Source of the DNA: Anaeromyces robustus
Taxonomy: Eukaryota > Neocallimastigomycota > Neocallimastigomycetes > Neocallimastigales > Neocallimastigaceae
NCBI GenBank assembly: GCA_002104895.1
Contig: MCFG01000359.1
Span: 1-60,000 of the forward strand
Direction of reading: 5' to 3'
Length of the DNA: 60,000 bases
Shown here piece by piece: positions 13,410 to 28,651 of the stretch. The position numbers and the translations under genes were made by a program. The notes beneath the pieces are model-generated. The model did no database searches and had not been told where the DNA came from. It saw only the letters and a list, made by a program, of their open reading frames with translations. The first letter of the stretch is position 1, and each line of letters begins with the position of its first letter.

Positions 13410-14142
13410 TCATCTTGTTATCAGAATTAACCAGACAAAGACAAAAAAAAAACCTACTATAACTTCTAAAATTAATAATACTATAGGTGATAGCGTGTCA
13501 TGAACTTCCTTAGAGCAATATTTTATTTTCTATGATATTTCATATTATATAATCATCACTCCGGTAAACATATACCGGAATAGCCTTCTAATTCATTATC
13601 ACATTTCATACCATTGAGCCTTTTTACATGTCATAGAAAACTTTTATAGAATACTTTTCGAAATCATCTACGAAACATCGATAGATATAATTTTTAATTA
13701 TTCATATTATCTTTATTCATGCATTTATGGTCCGTGCACACGTTCTGAATAAACAATCAGAATTACTATTACATTCTTCAATGGTACATTTAATTATTCT
13801 ACTATAAAATGACCACAAGTTTTTTAAAATTGGCTTAATATTTTTTGAGAAGTCTTCTTTTATTTCTTCATTTTCCAAATCATACATAGTAGTTATTCAC
13901 GTAGAAACAAATTTTCTTTCTACATTTTCAGACATAAAAAAGCTAACATCTTTTACTGAACATAGGAAATCCCCAAATTGACATTGGGTACGAGTTTCAT
14001 TAGTATATAAAGTAATAACTTTACATGTGGAGTTTAGAGGACAAACCTTATCGGATGTACAACTTCATTTGATTCCTATCAACATTTTGTAAGACATATA
14101 ATTAAAACTGATACTAAAGATAAAATTTGAAGTTTCCTTTTG
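13410..14142 (-). pseudogene. decayed Cys-rich membrane/secreted protein gene
   Basis: On the minus strand one frame is protein-like from 14142 to 13627. It contains CTSDKVCPLNSTC, TQCQFGDFLCS and CTIEECNSNSDCLFRTC, a spaced-cysteine pattern common in secreted proteins of anaerobic gut fungi. The frame is interrupted by TGA at 14067, 13899, 13719 and 13704, then ends at TAA 13626. A shifted frame continues with CDNELEGYSGICLPE to about 13558. A third frame from about 13535 reads SPIVLLILEVIVGFFFVFVW, a clear transmembrane helix, and stops at TGA 13412. The parent protein was thus probably a signal-anchored or secreted Cys-rich ectodomain with a C-terminal membrane anchor. At least two frameshifts and several stops make it a pseudogene under the standard code. 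I do not recognise the exact family; base composition is clearly less A/T than the surroundings. Confidence 0.65.
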
Positions 14143-15104
14143 TTATTTTTTTATATATATTATTTTATTTTTTATTTAATATATTTTTATTATTTTTTTT
14201 ATTACTTTTTATCGATATATTTAATGATTTATTCGTTTTTTTTTTTTTTTTTGGAGATTAAAATGAAAATAAAAAAATATTTCTTGATATATAAAAATTT
14301 TTTGTAATACATAATTACATTTCTAGAAAATTCTAAAAAAAAACTTAACAAAACTATAAAAAATAAAATTTGGTAGTAAAAAAAATTTTTATCAAGAAAA
14401 ACAAAACTATTTAAAAAAATAAATTTTGGCAATAAAAAAAAAAAGACTTTTTATTAAGAAAAACAAAACTATTTAAAAAAAAAAATAATTAAACCTTTAT
14501 TGTAAATTTATAAATACTTTATTTTTTTTTACTTTTATTTTATTTTTTCATAAACATAAATAAAAATAAAAATATATATAACTCAGCAAAAAAAAAAAAA
14601 GTAAAAAAAATTTTTTTAATATAATTCTTACTATTATCAAATTTATCAAATAATAAATAGAAACAAAATTTAAAAAAAAAATATATATTAATAGAAAGAT
14701 TTCTTTAACATTAAAATTATAATATATTAATTTATTACAAGCTTGTTTTTTTTTTTTTTTTTTTACTAAACAAAATTAAAATTTAGAAGTTAAAAAAAAA
14801 AAAACTTAGAAATACAACAATAAATGAAAAAAAATATAATTTCTTTTTTTTTTTTTCGCTATTTGTCTTTAATTGATTTTATTTTTTTTTTTTTTTTTTT
14901 GGTAAAATGATTTTTTTTTTTTTTGCTTTATATTTTGTTTTGTTTTTTATTATTTTGGTATTCTTTAATATATATAAATATTATAATAAATTATTCAATA
15001 TATATATATAAAAGTATATTTAAATTTTTTTGGTATTATAAAATTTATATAAATTTTTTTTTTTTAGATTCTATTCTATTAAAAAATATATATATTATTA
15101 TAAT
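14143..15104. other. AT desert with no gene seen
   Basis: The sequence is homopolymer-rich. Two partly similar segments near 14285-14415 and 14420-14480 (AAGAAAAACAAAACTATTTAA-like) look like a local duplication. Apparent reading frames here are Phe/Tyr/Ile/Lys-only and reflect the base bias. Confidence 0.6.
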
Positions 15105-15151
15105 TATGTCTTAGCATACATAAGGTCTCTGGTTCGACCCCGCAACCCTGA
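15105..15151 (+). pseudogene. tRNA-like 3' half (B-box) next to an LTR-like sequence
   Basis: GGTTCGACCCC at 15130-15140 fits the tRNA T-loop/B-box consensus. A possible T-stem surrounds it (one mismatch and one G-T pair in five), and an anticodon-arm-like CTTA/TAAG stem lies at about 15109-15124. No 5' half (acceptor and D arm) exists upstream, where the sequence is pure A/T. It could be a truncated tRNA, part of a tRNA-derived repeat, or chance. An LTR-like sequence starts directly after it. Confidence 0.3.
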
Positions 15152-15401
15152 TGTTTCCTCAACGTGGGTTTTTCATTAGTACTTGTTCGCTTGCCAGGTT
15201 TTAGTATGTTCTTCCTTAATTATACCACATTTCTTAATTTAATAATTTATTGTACTGCCTGACGCTTATAGTCTTTAATATTGTTTCTTTGAGAAAAACC
15301 AACCTTTAACCAATCTGTAACGTAGAATAACCAATTAGAATCACGTGACTTCTGGGCTGGGATTCACCAGCCTCGTTAGAGGTTGTCGGGCGCCGATAAC
15401 A
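15152..15401 (+). mobile_element. candidate LTR of a retrotransposon (250 bp)
   Basis: The segment starts TGTTTCCTC and ends CGATAACA, so it has the TG...CA ends of an LTR within a 4-bp inverted TGTT/AACA. Its base composition is clearly richer in G+C than the flanks. Five bases after it, TGGCTCGCGGA (15407-15417) has the position and TGG start of a tRNA primer-binding site. No second LTR and no gag/pol frame occur nearby, so this would be a truncated copy. Without a second copy to compare, the LTR borders are inference. Confidence 0.5.
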
Positions 15402-15497
15402 ATATGTGGCTCGCGGATATAAATTCAGCAATTATTGTACAAGATTGGGAGAGCCAAAGCTGACTTCAGTATGGCAGTCCATGAGGGACACATTACC
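15402..15497 (+). mobile_element. candidate retroelement leader (primer-binding site and truncated internal part)
   Basis: This GC-richer segment follows the candidate LTR. It begins with a potential primer-binding site (TGG at 15407) and then non-repetitive sequence without a long frame. It is cut off by the hairpin at 15498. The tRNA that would prime is not identified. Confidence 0.4.
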
Positions 15498-15569
15498 ACC
15501 TAATTATTAGGGAGTGGGCTTACTGCTTCACATTAGGGAAGCAGTAAGCCCACTCCCTAATAATTAGGT
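15498..15569. repeat. perfect 32-bp inverted repeat with an 8-nt loop
   Basis: The arms 15498-15529 and 15538-15569 are exact reverse complements over 32 bp, separated by ACATTAGG. The arm is about 44% G+C by count (14 of 32), exceptional in this region. The arms contain GTGGGCTTACTGCTTC and its inverse. A perfect foldback of this length should extrude or form a very stable RNA hairpin. Its age must be low, as neither arm has drifted. Confidence 0.95.
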
Positions 15570-16508
15570 ATACCCCGGATATAGAAAAAAAAAATTATAA
15601 TTATAATTATTATTATTTTTTTTAATTATTTTTTTTTTCTTTACATCGTTATTGCATGTCAGTAAATTTATTTTTATTGATTGGTAGAGATTATATATAT
15701 AATATATAATATATATAATATATAAAATATATAATATATATTATATAAAAACTTTATTTTTTATTATTTATTATTACCTTAATAATTAACTGGTAATCTC
15801 CATTTCAATTTATTTTTTATTTGGATCAATATTATTAATATATGAAGCCTTTACACTATTTTATTAATAGAGCAGAAATCAAAATTAATCATTTTAATTT
15901 TTTTTTTTGTATATGTAGCATATTCTAATATATATAATATATATTACAATATAATAAACCATTTCTACTTATTTATTAATTTATGTACTTATAAAAAATA
16001 TATATATACGTTTTTTTTTAATTTCAATTTATTTATATTTATTTATATATTTATTTAATTTTATTAATAAAATATTTATTTTATTATTTATTTATTTATT
16101 TATTTACTTATTCATAGATTTAAAAAACCATAATATTTAATATATATTTATAAAAAAATTTTTTTTCAAAAAAGAAAAAAGAAAAAAAAAAAAACGGCAT
16201 TTAATACAATAATTCCATAAATGGTTAAATCTCTTTTTTATACATATACATTTTTTCTTTTTTTTTACATAATTCTTTTTTTTTAATCATTAAAAAAAAA
16301 AAAAAAAAAAGTAATTACATTAACTTTTTTTAAAATATACAGAATTAGAAATTTTTTTTTGAATTTTACTTTACATTTTATTATTTTTTCATTCCAATAA
16401 AATATAATAAAAAAAAATATTTATTAAAAAACCTATCATTTTATTAATATTTTTATTTTATATTAATAATAATATACTAATAAAATTTTATTCTATTTTA
16501 TTTATATT

Positions 16509-16551
<43 letters not shown>

Positions 16552-19265
16552 TTTATTATTATTTTATTATTTGTTAAAATGTTGTTTTTCTTTTTTTTAT
16601 TTTTTAATTATTATTTTTTAAGGTTTATAAAAAACAATTAGATTAATTATTTCATTATTTAATTATACGTATAAAAAAAAATTATTTAAATGTATTGAAT
16701 GATGTTAAAGAAAGAAATAAAATTATATATTATATTATATTTATTGATTGATTTATTTATTGATTTATTTATTTACATTCAATATAAATTTTATAAATTT
16801 ATAAAATATATTAAATTAAAATGTACCTTTTTATACATGATTTATGATTACATTAAAAATTAAATTAAATCAATACATATATAAATGAATATATTACGAA
16901 TATATTATATTTATATTATTTATATATTTATATTAATCTTCCACATATATTCATTTATATTTATTATATTATGTAATTGATTTATTTATTATATTAATGT
17001 CTTTCTTTTTTTTTGGTTAAAATATTATATATTAATATCATATATTATAAATAGTATATATAATATATTATATTTAATAATTATATAAATAAATAATTAA
17101 AAAGTAATTAAAAAAAAAAGAATCCTCTTTATTGTGATATTAATAAAAAAAATTTAGATTAATATGACATGAATTCAATAATAATTATAATACTAATCAA
17201 AATTAATATTTTAAAAAAAGTATTGATAAAATAGATAATTATTAAATAAAACATCATAACATATAAAATTATAAATTATTATAAAAAGTTATTATTAATT
17301 ATAAAAATGAAAAAAAAAAAAAAAAAAACATATAGATAATGATAATAAGAAAAAAAAAAGAATTACCTTTTATAAATAAAAAAAAGAGCAAAACCTATTT
17401 AATCAATAAATAATAATATACTATAAATAATAATGTAGGAATTATATTATATAAATAAAAAAAATAAATAAATAAATAAAAATATAGGAGTAAAAATAAA
17501 ACAAAAATAAATAAAAGTTAAAATAAAAAAATAAAAATAATTATATAATAAAATTTATAAATTTTTATAAATTTTATAAATAAATAACACACACAATTCA
17601 TTGGTAAGGAAGAGTTCAAATAATAAATAAATAAAAAAAAACAAATTAAATTAAATTAAATTAAATTCAATAAGAAAAAAAAAAAAAAGAAAAAAAAAAG
17701 GGAATAAAAAAAAATTATTTGTATAATAATTATATTAAAACTAAAAACCAAAAGAATTCAAAATGACTATAATTTTTAATGAATTATGCTATATAATATA
17801 ACATTACACACTATTTTTACTATTATTATTATTATTTACTATTATTATTAAATATTATTAAGTATTATTAATATTATTTTCTATTATTAAGTATTATTAT
17901 TATTTAATATTAAGTATTATTATTTTATTTAATATTAAGTATATTTTATTTAATATTATTATTTTTTATATAATATTTCCCACTTTTTATTTTTAAAAAA
18001 ATTCTTTTTTTAATTTTTTTAATTTTTTTTTTTTTGGTTGCTTGTAACCACTTTTTTTATGATTTATGTTTTATGTTTTAATAATTATTTATAAATAATC
18101 ATATGCTTTTTTTTTATTTTTTTTTTTATTTTTTTTTTTATTTTTTATTTATGTTATGTTTTTATATACAAATAAGATTATATTGATATTATATTATACT
18201 ATTATATTATATATTATATTATATACAAATAAATAGAATCACAAAAAAAAAAAAAAAAAAAAGTAAAAAATTAAAACACTGATTTTCCTTTTTTTTTATT
18301 ATTAAATCAAAAAAAAAATAAATAAATAAAAATACAAATCTAAAAAAAAAAAAAAAAAAAAAAAAGTAATAAAAATAATATATTATATAGATTATAAGAT
18401 AATATAATATAATATAAATAAATAAATTGGATCATTTATTAAATCAAAATAAAATAATAAAAAAAAAGTCATAACAAAAAACAAAAAATAAAAAAGAAGT
18501 GAGAAAAAAAAATAAAAAAGAAGTGAGAAAAAAAAAAAATAAAAACAAATATAAAAATAAAAAAACAAAATCAGCCAAAAGTAAGTACATATTAATATTA
18601 ATAGGTAAGATAATAAATTATTATAATTAATAATTAATTTATAATAATAAAAAAAGAGAGAGAGATTAAATAATAAATAATAAATAAATCAAATCAAATG
18701 AAATAAATATAAATTAAATAAAAATAAATTAAATACATATACATATACATATATAAAAAATAAATATATGAAAAAAAATAACCCTTTTTTTTATTTATTC
18801 TATTCTATTTATGGAATATAATATATAACAAAAAACCAAAAAAAAATTTTTTATTATTATTATTATTATATACATATACATCTATATATATATTTTTATT
18901 ATTCTATTTATTTTTTTTATTATTCTTTATTCATTTCAATGATCATTAAAACATTGTTTTTTACCATTTAATTATTTTAAATAAATAAATGGTAAAAAAG
19001 AAAAGTTAAAATTTTATACTACAACTATACAAATCTTTTATATAAATATATTCTATGTTATATACTTTATTATTTTATTTAATTTTTAATTTTATTATAC
19101 TTTATTTTATTTTATTATTAAACTTATTAATCATTTTAATTTTTTTTTTTTTTTGATTATTATTATTACTATTTAAAATATAATATAATTTCACTATAAA
19201 ACTTTAAATTTTTAATTAAAAATATTATATGTAATATTTATTTATTTATTTATTCATTCATTCAT

Positions 19266-19297
<32 letters not shown>

Positions 19298-20064
19298 TTT
19301 TGGAAATGTGTAAACTTTTTTTAATTTTAATTAAAAAAAAATATAGTTTAATAAATAATAAATTACATATTTGGTATTATTGTAATGACTTAGGAAATGA
19401 TATTCTATATATTTATTATTATAAAAAAATCAATATATTACTTTGGATAGATTTTATACTAAACTATTAATATGAATATGAATATGAATATATTTATTAT
19501 ATTACATTATTACATATTATTTATTATTTATTATATATAATTTATGTATTATATATTACATATATTTTATTATATATCACATATTATTTATATCATTCTA
19601 TCATTATAATTTATTAAATTTTTTATTCTTAATATATTGATTAAATATAAAAATAAATAATATAATATAAAAAAATAGTTTTTTCTATTTTCTTTTTTTT
19701 TTTTTTTTTGGTTATTTTAATTATTTTTAATTTTTAAATTTTGTTGTTTTGTTTTTATTTATTTTTTATTTATTTTTATTTATTTTATTTATTGATTTGA
19801 TGAATATATTAATTTCCTAAAATAATAAATAATAAATAAATAAATTGATGATGGTTAATAATTTTTTTTAACTTATTTTAGAAAGACCATATATTATAAA
19901 TTAATTGTATTTCAATAAATTTATATTGATTCAATTAAAATGTTAATAAATTTTTTAAAAAAAAAATTTAAAAAGATTTAATATAAATATTTAATTTAAA
20001 TTTGTTTTTTTTTTTAAAAAAATTTTTTAATTAAATCCACCTTTTTTTATTTATAGTTTTCGTT

Positions 20065-20152
20065 AATTTAAAAGCCTTTAAATTCATAATATATAAACAA
20101 ATCATATATTATTAAATTATTTAATTTAAAAGCCTTTACAATGTATAATATA
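20065..20152 (+). repeat. two tandem copies of an AAAAGCCTTT-containing motif
   Basis: AATTTAAAAGCCTTTAAATT (about 20065) and AATTTAAAAGCCTTTACAAT (about 20123) lie 58 bp apart, each followed by TATAATATAT-like sequence. A third copy is at about 31733-31762. This is an unusual shared word in the A/T background. Confidence 0.5.
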
Positions 20153-20495
20153 TTAATATATATAATGTATTAAATTTTTTACCAACTCTTTGTTATAGGT
20201 CGTACAGTCCATAAAATAAAATAAACTAAAATAAAAAAACAAAAAATAGTTTTTATAATTATTTTTTTAATATTAATTAAAAAATAATAATAAAAATAAA
20301 TTAAAAAAAATAATAATAATAATAATAATAATTATCATAATAATGAAAATATTAAATAAAAAATAAAATAAAAAATAAATAGATGAAACAATTAAATTAT
20401 TAAAATAATTTAATAATTGATTTTATATAATAAAAAAAAATAAAAGAATTTTTAAATTAAATTAAATTAAATATTATAAAAAAATATAATAATAT

Positions 20496-20540
20496 AAAAT
20501 AAAATAAAATAAAATAAAATAAAATAAAATAAAATAAAAA
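20496..20540. repeat. (AAAAT)n microsatellite
   Basis: Consecutive AAAAT units in tandem form a small pentanucleotide array. Confidence 0.9.
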
Positions 20541-21195
20541 AACGGCTAAAAATAATAATAATAATATAATATAAAAATTAAAATAAAATAATAATATCAA
20601 TAATAATATAATTTATAATTAATTATAGATATTATGAAACATTTATATATTATATAATATATATATTATATATTTATATTTATTTTATTATTACATTTAT
20701 ATTTATATTTATACATTATATATTTATATTTTAAAACCGAAAAAAACAAAATAAAAAATAAAAAATATTAGTCATAAGAAAGTGATGATATAAATAAATA
20801 ATTAAATAATTAAAAAAAAAAAATGGTGGTTAAAAAAAAAAAAAAGTTAATTAATTAAAAAAAAAGAGGAGAACTTTAAAAAGTAAAATAAAAAAAAAAA
20901 AATAAAATAAAAAAGGTTTTTAAAAAATAAAATAAAATAAAAAAAAAAAGTAAAGATGATAAAAAATAAGAAGATAAATATACAAAATTTTTTTTTTTCT
21001 TTTTTCTTTTTTCTTTTTTATCATTTTTAATCAATTAAATGTATATTTGTTATTTGTTATTCATTAAATTAGAAATGGTGAACATTGTTTTTAATAGTTA
21101 TTGTCTTAAAAAAAACAAAGAAATAATTAATTATTTTTAATTTAACAAATATTAAATTGAAAATCAAAAAGAAAAAAAAATAACGAAAATGAAAA

Positions 21196-21218
21196 ATAAT
21201 AATAATAATAATAAAATA

Positions 21219-21279
<61 letters not shown>

Positions 21280-21294
21280 AATTATTAATTATTA

Positions 21295-21350
<56 letters not shown>

Positions 21351-21432
21351 ATTATTATTATTATTAATTATTATCATTATTATTATTAATAATTATTATC
21401 ATTATTATCATTATTATCATTATTATTGATTA
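21196..21432. repeat. (AAT)n followed by (ATT)n array, foldback-prone
   Basis: A short AAT array (21196-21212) is followed by about 210 bp of ATT units with scattered TTAATTA and CAT interruptions. The change of phase from AAT to ATT makes the junction self-complementary. Confidence 0.9.
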
Positions 21433-22074
21433 TTATTATTTTATTTTATTTTTCTTTTTTTCTTTTTTCTATTATTCTTTTTATAATAATTTAATTTAAT
21501 ATTGTTTTTTTTTTATTATTATCAACCATGATAATTTTAAATTATAACAATAAATAAAAAAATGGTGTCATAAATTTGTGAACAGATTTATTTTATTATT
21601 TTAATATTATTATTACCATTATTACAATAATAATAATTAATAAGTTTCCATCCATTCTTAATTATTATTATATATAATTAATTTAATTATTATTTTTTTA
21701 AAAAAAAAAAAAGCCATAATACCAATAATAATAAAACAATGGTAAAAAAAATTAAAAAAAAATTCTTTTTTTTTTTGATATTTGATATATCATTTTATTA
21801 TTATTATTTAATATTTATTATTTTTTTCTTTTTTCTTATTTAGTATTTTTGTATACATAATATTTTTTAATATTATTTAAAATTTAGGTATTTATTATTT
21901 CATTTATGAATTTATCATATAAGTTTATTAAGTTTTTTTAGGTTTTTATAGTTTGATTAAAAATGTGGTTATGTATTATTATTATATGAAGGTCATATAT
22001 TAGTAATATATAAAAAATTTTATTAAAATGGCTGTAACAACTTTTTTAATTATAATTTAAGTTTTTATTCTTTT

Positions 22075-22106
<32 letters not shown>

Positions 22107-22557
22107 ATTATTATTATTTATTATTATTATTATTACTTTAATTTTGAAAATATGTTTAATAGTTTTTGTTTTTTTTTTAATTTATTTGTTTTTTTATTTT
22201 TTATTATTTTTTAATTCTTTTTTTGGCTATTTTTTATTATTATTATTATTATTATAATTATTATTATTTAATATATATTAATTATAGATTAATAAATAAA
22301 TAATAAATAACAATACTAAATAAATATAAACAATTAAAACTCTAATAATTAATAAATTATATTACTTTTTATATAATATATTATATTATAATATATATCA
22401 ATAATAAATTAATATAAATAAATCATTATTCCTTAAACAATATTAATTATAAAATAATATATATTAATATTATATAAAAAATAGGCAGGTAGGAAAAAGA
22501 ATTTATTATTATTATTATTAGTATTATTAAAGTTTCACATGTTATAAAATAATGAAA

Positions 22558-24726
<2,169 letters not shown>

Positions 24727-27343
24727 AAAAAATATCTATAATTTAATTTATATATATTTAAGTATAATCCTTATATATATGAAATAATATAATATTTTAT
24801 TAAATTATATATTATTAATAAATTTATATTATTTAAAATATATATATTTAATATTTATACTATTAATATTAATATTAATATTAATATTTAATAATTGATT
24901 TGCTAAGTATATATTATAAGTATATATTATCAATAAAAAAAAAAGAAAAAAAAAAAAATAAAAAAATTATTTAGATCATATTTAAATAAATAAAAAAAAT
25001 TCTATTTTGACATTTCCTTTTATTTTTTTTTTTTTAAAAAAAAATATAATAATAAATATATATATAAAATAATATATCATAATAAATATTTCATTTTAAA
25101 TCTTTTATTTTTATATTTTTTATATATATTTATTATTTTATTTTATAAATTATATGTTAATAAATAAACATAATAGGAAAACAAAAAAAAAAAAATAAGG
25201 GATAATAAATATCTATTACAAAAAAAAGGTTTAACTTTTTTTTATTGTTTTTTTTTTTTTTTTTTTATTTTTTATTTTATTTTATTACTGTTTATTCATA
25301 AATTAAAATTTAAAGTTTTTTTTTTTTTTTTTTATTTTATTTTATTTTATTACTGTTTATTCATAAATTAAAATTTAAAGTTTTTTTTTGTCTTGTTAAA
25401 ATTTTATTTGATTTTGTTTTATTTATTTTTTTTTATTTTTCTATTTTATTTGTTTATTATGTTTATATTTTTTTTTAAAAAAAAAAAAAAAAGAAAAAAG
25501 AAAAAAGAAAATTAAATGAATAATCTATCTTAAGGATTAAATAATTAAAAAAATTGTTTCGATTATTTTAATTATTTTAATAATTTAAAACAAAAAAAGT
25601 TTAACAAAAATAAAATAATAAAATAAACATAAAATAAAATAAAATAATTAATTAATTAAATAATAAAGATCAAATTTTTTTATTAATTATTTATAATTCT
25701 AATATACTTTTAATATATATTATCAATGTATTCTTCCTAATATTTTATATTTATTAAATATGTCATTTCTTTTTTTTTTTTTTAATATTAAATTATTACT
25801 ACTTGGGAAAAATATTTATAGATATAAATATTATATTTTATAATTCTGTAAATGTAATAACATAACATAATATATTATATTATAATATATTAAATTATAT
25901 TATAATAATAACAATAATAATAATAAAAAAAGATACCACTTTTTTTTTTATATATAAATATTCTATAATTATTTTAAAATAGGAATACATTATAAATATA
26001 TATTAGATATATTAGGTATATAAATCATTTATATATTTAGTTATATATTTATATCTGTTTAATTATGTATATTTTATTCTATTTTATTTTATTTTATTTT
26101 ATTCATTTTTACATATACATAATATATTTCTTGTCATTTATTTTTTTTTTTAATTTAATTGTTTTACTTTATTTAGAAAAAATCGTAAAGAAAAAAACTA
26201 CAAAAACTATTAAAAAAAAAAAAAAAAAGATGAAATATAAGCAAACTTTAAAACATTTTTAATATATTAAATAAAGATATAATCTTTTTTTTACCTTAAA
26301 GAATTAACGTATTTTTTTTTTTTACAGATAAATATATTTTTTTAATATAAGGATAAATAAATAAACAACAAAAAGAAAAAGACTATACTTAACCCTAAAA
26401 TTTGTTTTATATTTATAAAAATAAAAATAAATCAATAAATAAATAATAAAAAATAAATAAATTAATTAATTAATTAAAAAAAATTGTAAAAATATTATTA
26501 TTATTCCTTTTATAACATAATTAAAATTTAATAATAATAATAAATATATCTTTCTTTTTTTTTTTTTAAATTTTTATAAAATATTTTAAAAATAAATAAA
26601 TAAACAAATAAGAAAGAATTAAACTCTTATTTATTTATTATTATTATTTAAAAATTAATTTAATCTTAAAAAAAAAATAAATTTTTTATTGTTTACTTTT
26701 TTTTTTTATTATTATTAAATAGTTTATATAATATATAGCATGATTATTAAATACAAGTTAAAATTCTAAATTATCCAATAAAATAAGAATGAATTTAAAT
26801 AAATGTATTTAAAAAAAATAAATAGAATAAAATTAATTTATTAAATATTAAATTAGATTAATATATGAAGCCATTCCATTCTAATATATGATAGTGATCT
26901 TATTTGTTAAAAAAAAAACTTTAAATAAAAAATTAATAATTAAAAACCAAGATCAATTAAATTAAAATAAAATAAAAAAAAATTAAATAATTATAATAAA
27001 TATATTAAATAATTAATATTAAAAAAAATTTTTTTTGATGAAATAAAATTTCATTCTATGGATTATTTATTTATTTCATTTATTTAAATATTATTATTTA
27101 AATTTATTTAATTTATTAATTTTTTATTCATTTGTGGAACAATAAAAAAAATCAATTTTAAGATTAAAAAAAATAAATAAATATATTAGAAACGATTTTT
27201 ATTTTTTTTTATGAAATAATCCAAAGAAACAAAAAAAAAAAAGATTATTAATATAAGAAATGATTTGTAAAAAAAAAAAAATAAATAAAATAAAGGATAA
27301 TAAAAGAAAATAAAATAATAGATTTCTAAAAAAAAAAGTCTAG

Positions 27344-27375
<32 letters not shown>

Positions 27376-28651
27376 TAAAATAAAACAAAAAAAAATAAAC
27401 TCTGGAAAAACAAATAAAATTTTTTTTATTTTATTTTATTCATTTTTATTTTTATTTTTTTATTTATTTATTTTATTTTTTTATTTTTTATCTTATTTTC
27501 TATTATTTTATTATTATTATTATTATATTTCTATATTTTTATTGATTACTGATGATTATTTTAATATTTTATTAATTTTTTTTAAAAAAAATATTTTTAA
27601 AATTATAAGTATATAATAATAAAAATAAAAAATATGACTAATAATTAATATTAAAATAATTAATATTATTATTATTTTTTATTTTAAATAATTTTTAATT
27701 TATATTTTTATAATTTATTATATAATTTATGTTAATTTATATTTAATAATTAATATTCATAAATAATAATTATAATAATAATAATATTATTAAATTTTTT
27801 TTAATAAACATTTTTTTTAGAATTGTTCTTTTTTTTTCTTTCTTCATTTCTATAAATTTATATTTATAATGAGGCTAAAATCATATAATTATAATTAATA
27901 GTATTTTTTCCTTTCTTTTTTTTTTTTTAAATTTAAATTTTATTTTATTTCATTTTATTTTATTTTATTTATTTTGTAGTCTATAAATTTTAAGGATGGA
28001 TTTAAATTAATGAATAAATCATTATCAATTTAAATAAATCTTTTTTAATAAATCAATTAAACCAATATATTTATAAATCAAATTCAAATTTTCTATATTT
28101 TTATTATTTATTATTATTTATTATATGTTTTCCATATTAATTATAAAATTAATATTTATTAATATATGATTACAATATATTTAATAATATAGAAAATTTA
28201 TTTATTTATTTATTTATTTATATATTTATTTATTTATTCATTTATTAATACGTTATTTATTTGGTTACAAAAGTAAAAATAAAATAAATAATAATAATAA
28301 TAATAATAAGAAATAATATATTTATATTATATAATAAATAATATAAATAAATAATAATAATAATATAATATTTAATAAATAAAATAAAATAAAATAAAAA
28401 AAATTGAGAAATTTGTATAAAAGAAAAATCAATTAACTATTTATTATAAATAAATAAATTTACATAAATTTATATAATAATAATATATGAATAATATATT
28501 AGAATAATTGTATACAATTGAATGGACCATCCTATAAAAAATGAAAACTTTTTTATTATTTTTAAAAAAAATACATAATTGTACTTTTTTACTCTATTTG
28601 TAAATATACAAAAAAAAAAAGTTTAAAAACCTTAATAATAATAAAAAATTT
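24727..28651. other. gene-free AT desert, part 3
   Basis: The sequence is A/T-only with homopolymers and short arrays. Around 25248-25385 there is an approximate tandem duplication of about 70 bp (TTACTGTTTATTCATAAATT occurs at about 25285 and 25350). No gene, RNA gene or GC-richer island is seen. Confidence 0.65.
25285..25387 (+). repeat. local tandem duplication (about 65-bp unit)
   Basis: TTACTGTTTATTCATAAATT plus the following AAAATTTAAAGTTTTTTTTT occurs twice in direct orientation, separated by a T-rich tract. It looks like replication slippage or segmental duplication. Confidence 0.8.

Larger units (their letters stand above)
15570..22557. other. gene-free AT desert, part 2
   Basis: About 7 kb of A/T homopolymers and di- to pentanucleotide arrays, including (AT)n-like sequence near 15690-15750 and TTTA arrays near 16085 and 19240-19295. 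Apparent frames are compositional. A short minus-strand frame at about 20208-20177 (MDCTTYNKELV) is the only protein-like word I noticed, and it has no partner. Confidence 0.65.

Noticed and set aside
15105-15151. Functional tRNA gene
   Set aside because: Only a 3' half is present; there is no acceptor partner or D arm upstream and the T-stem has a mismatch.
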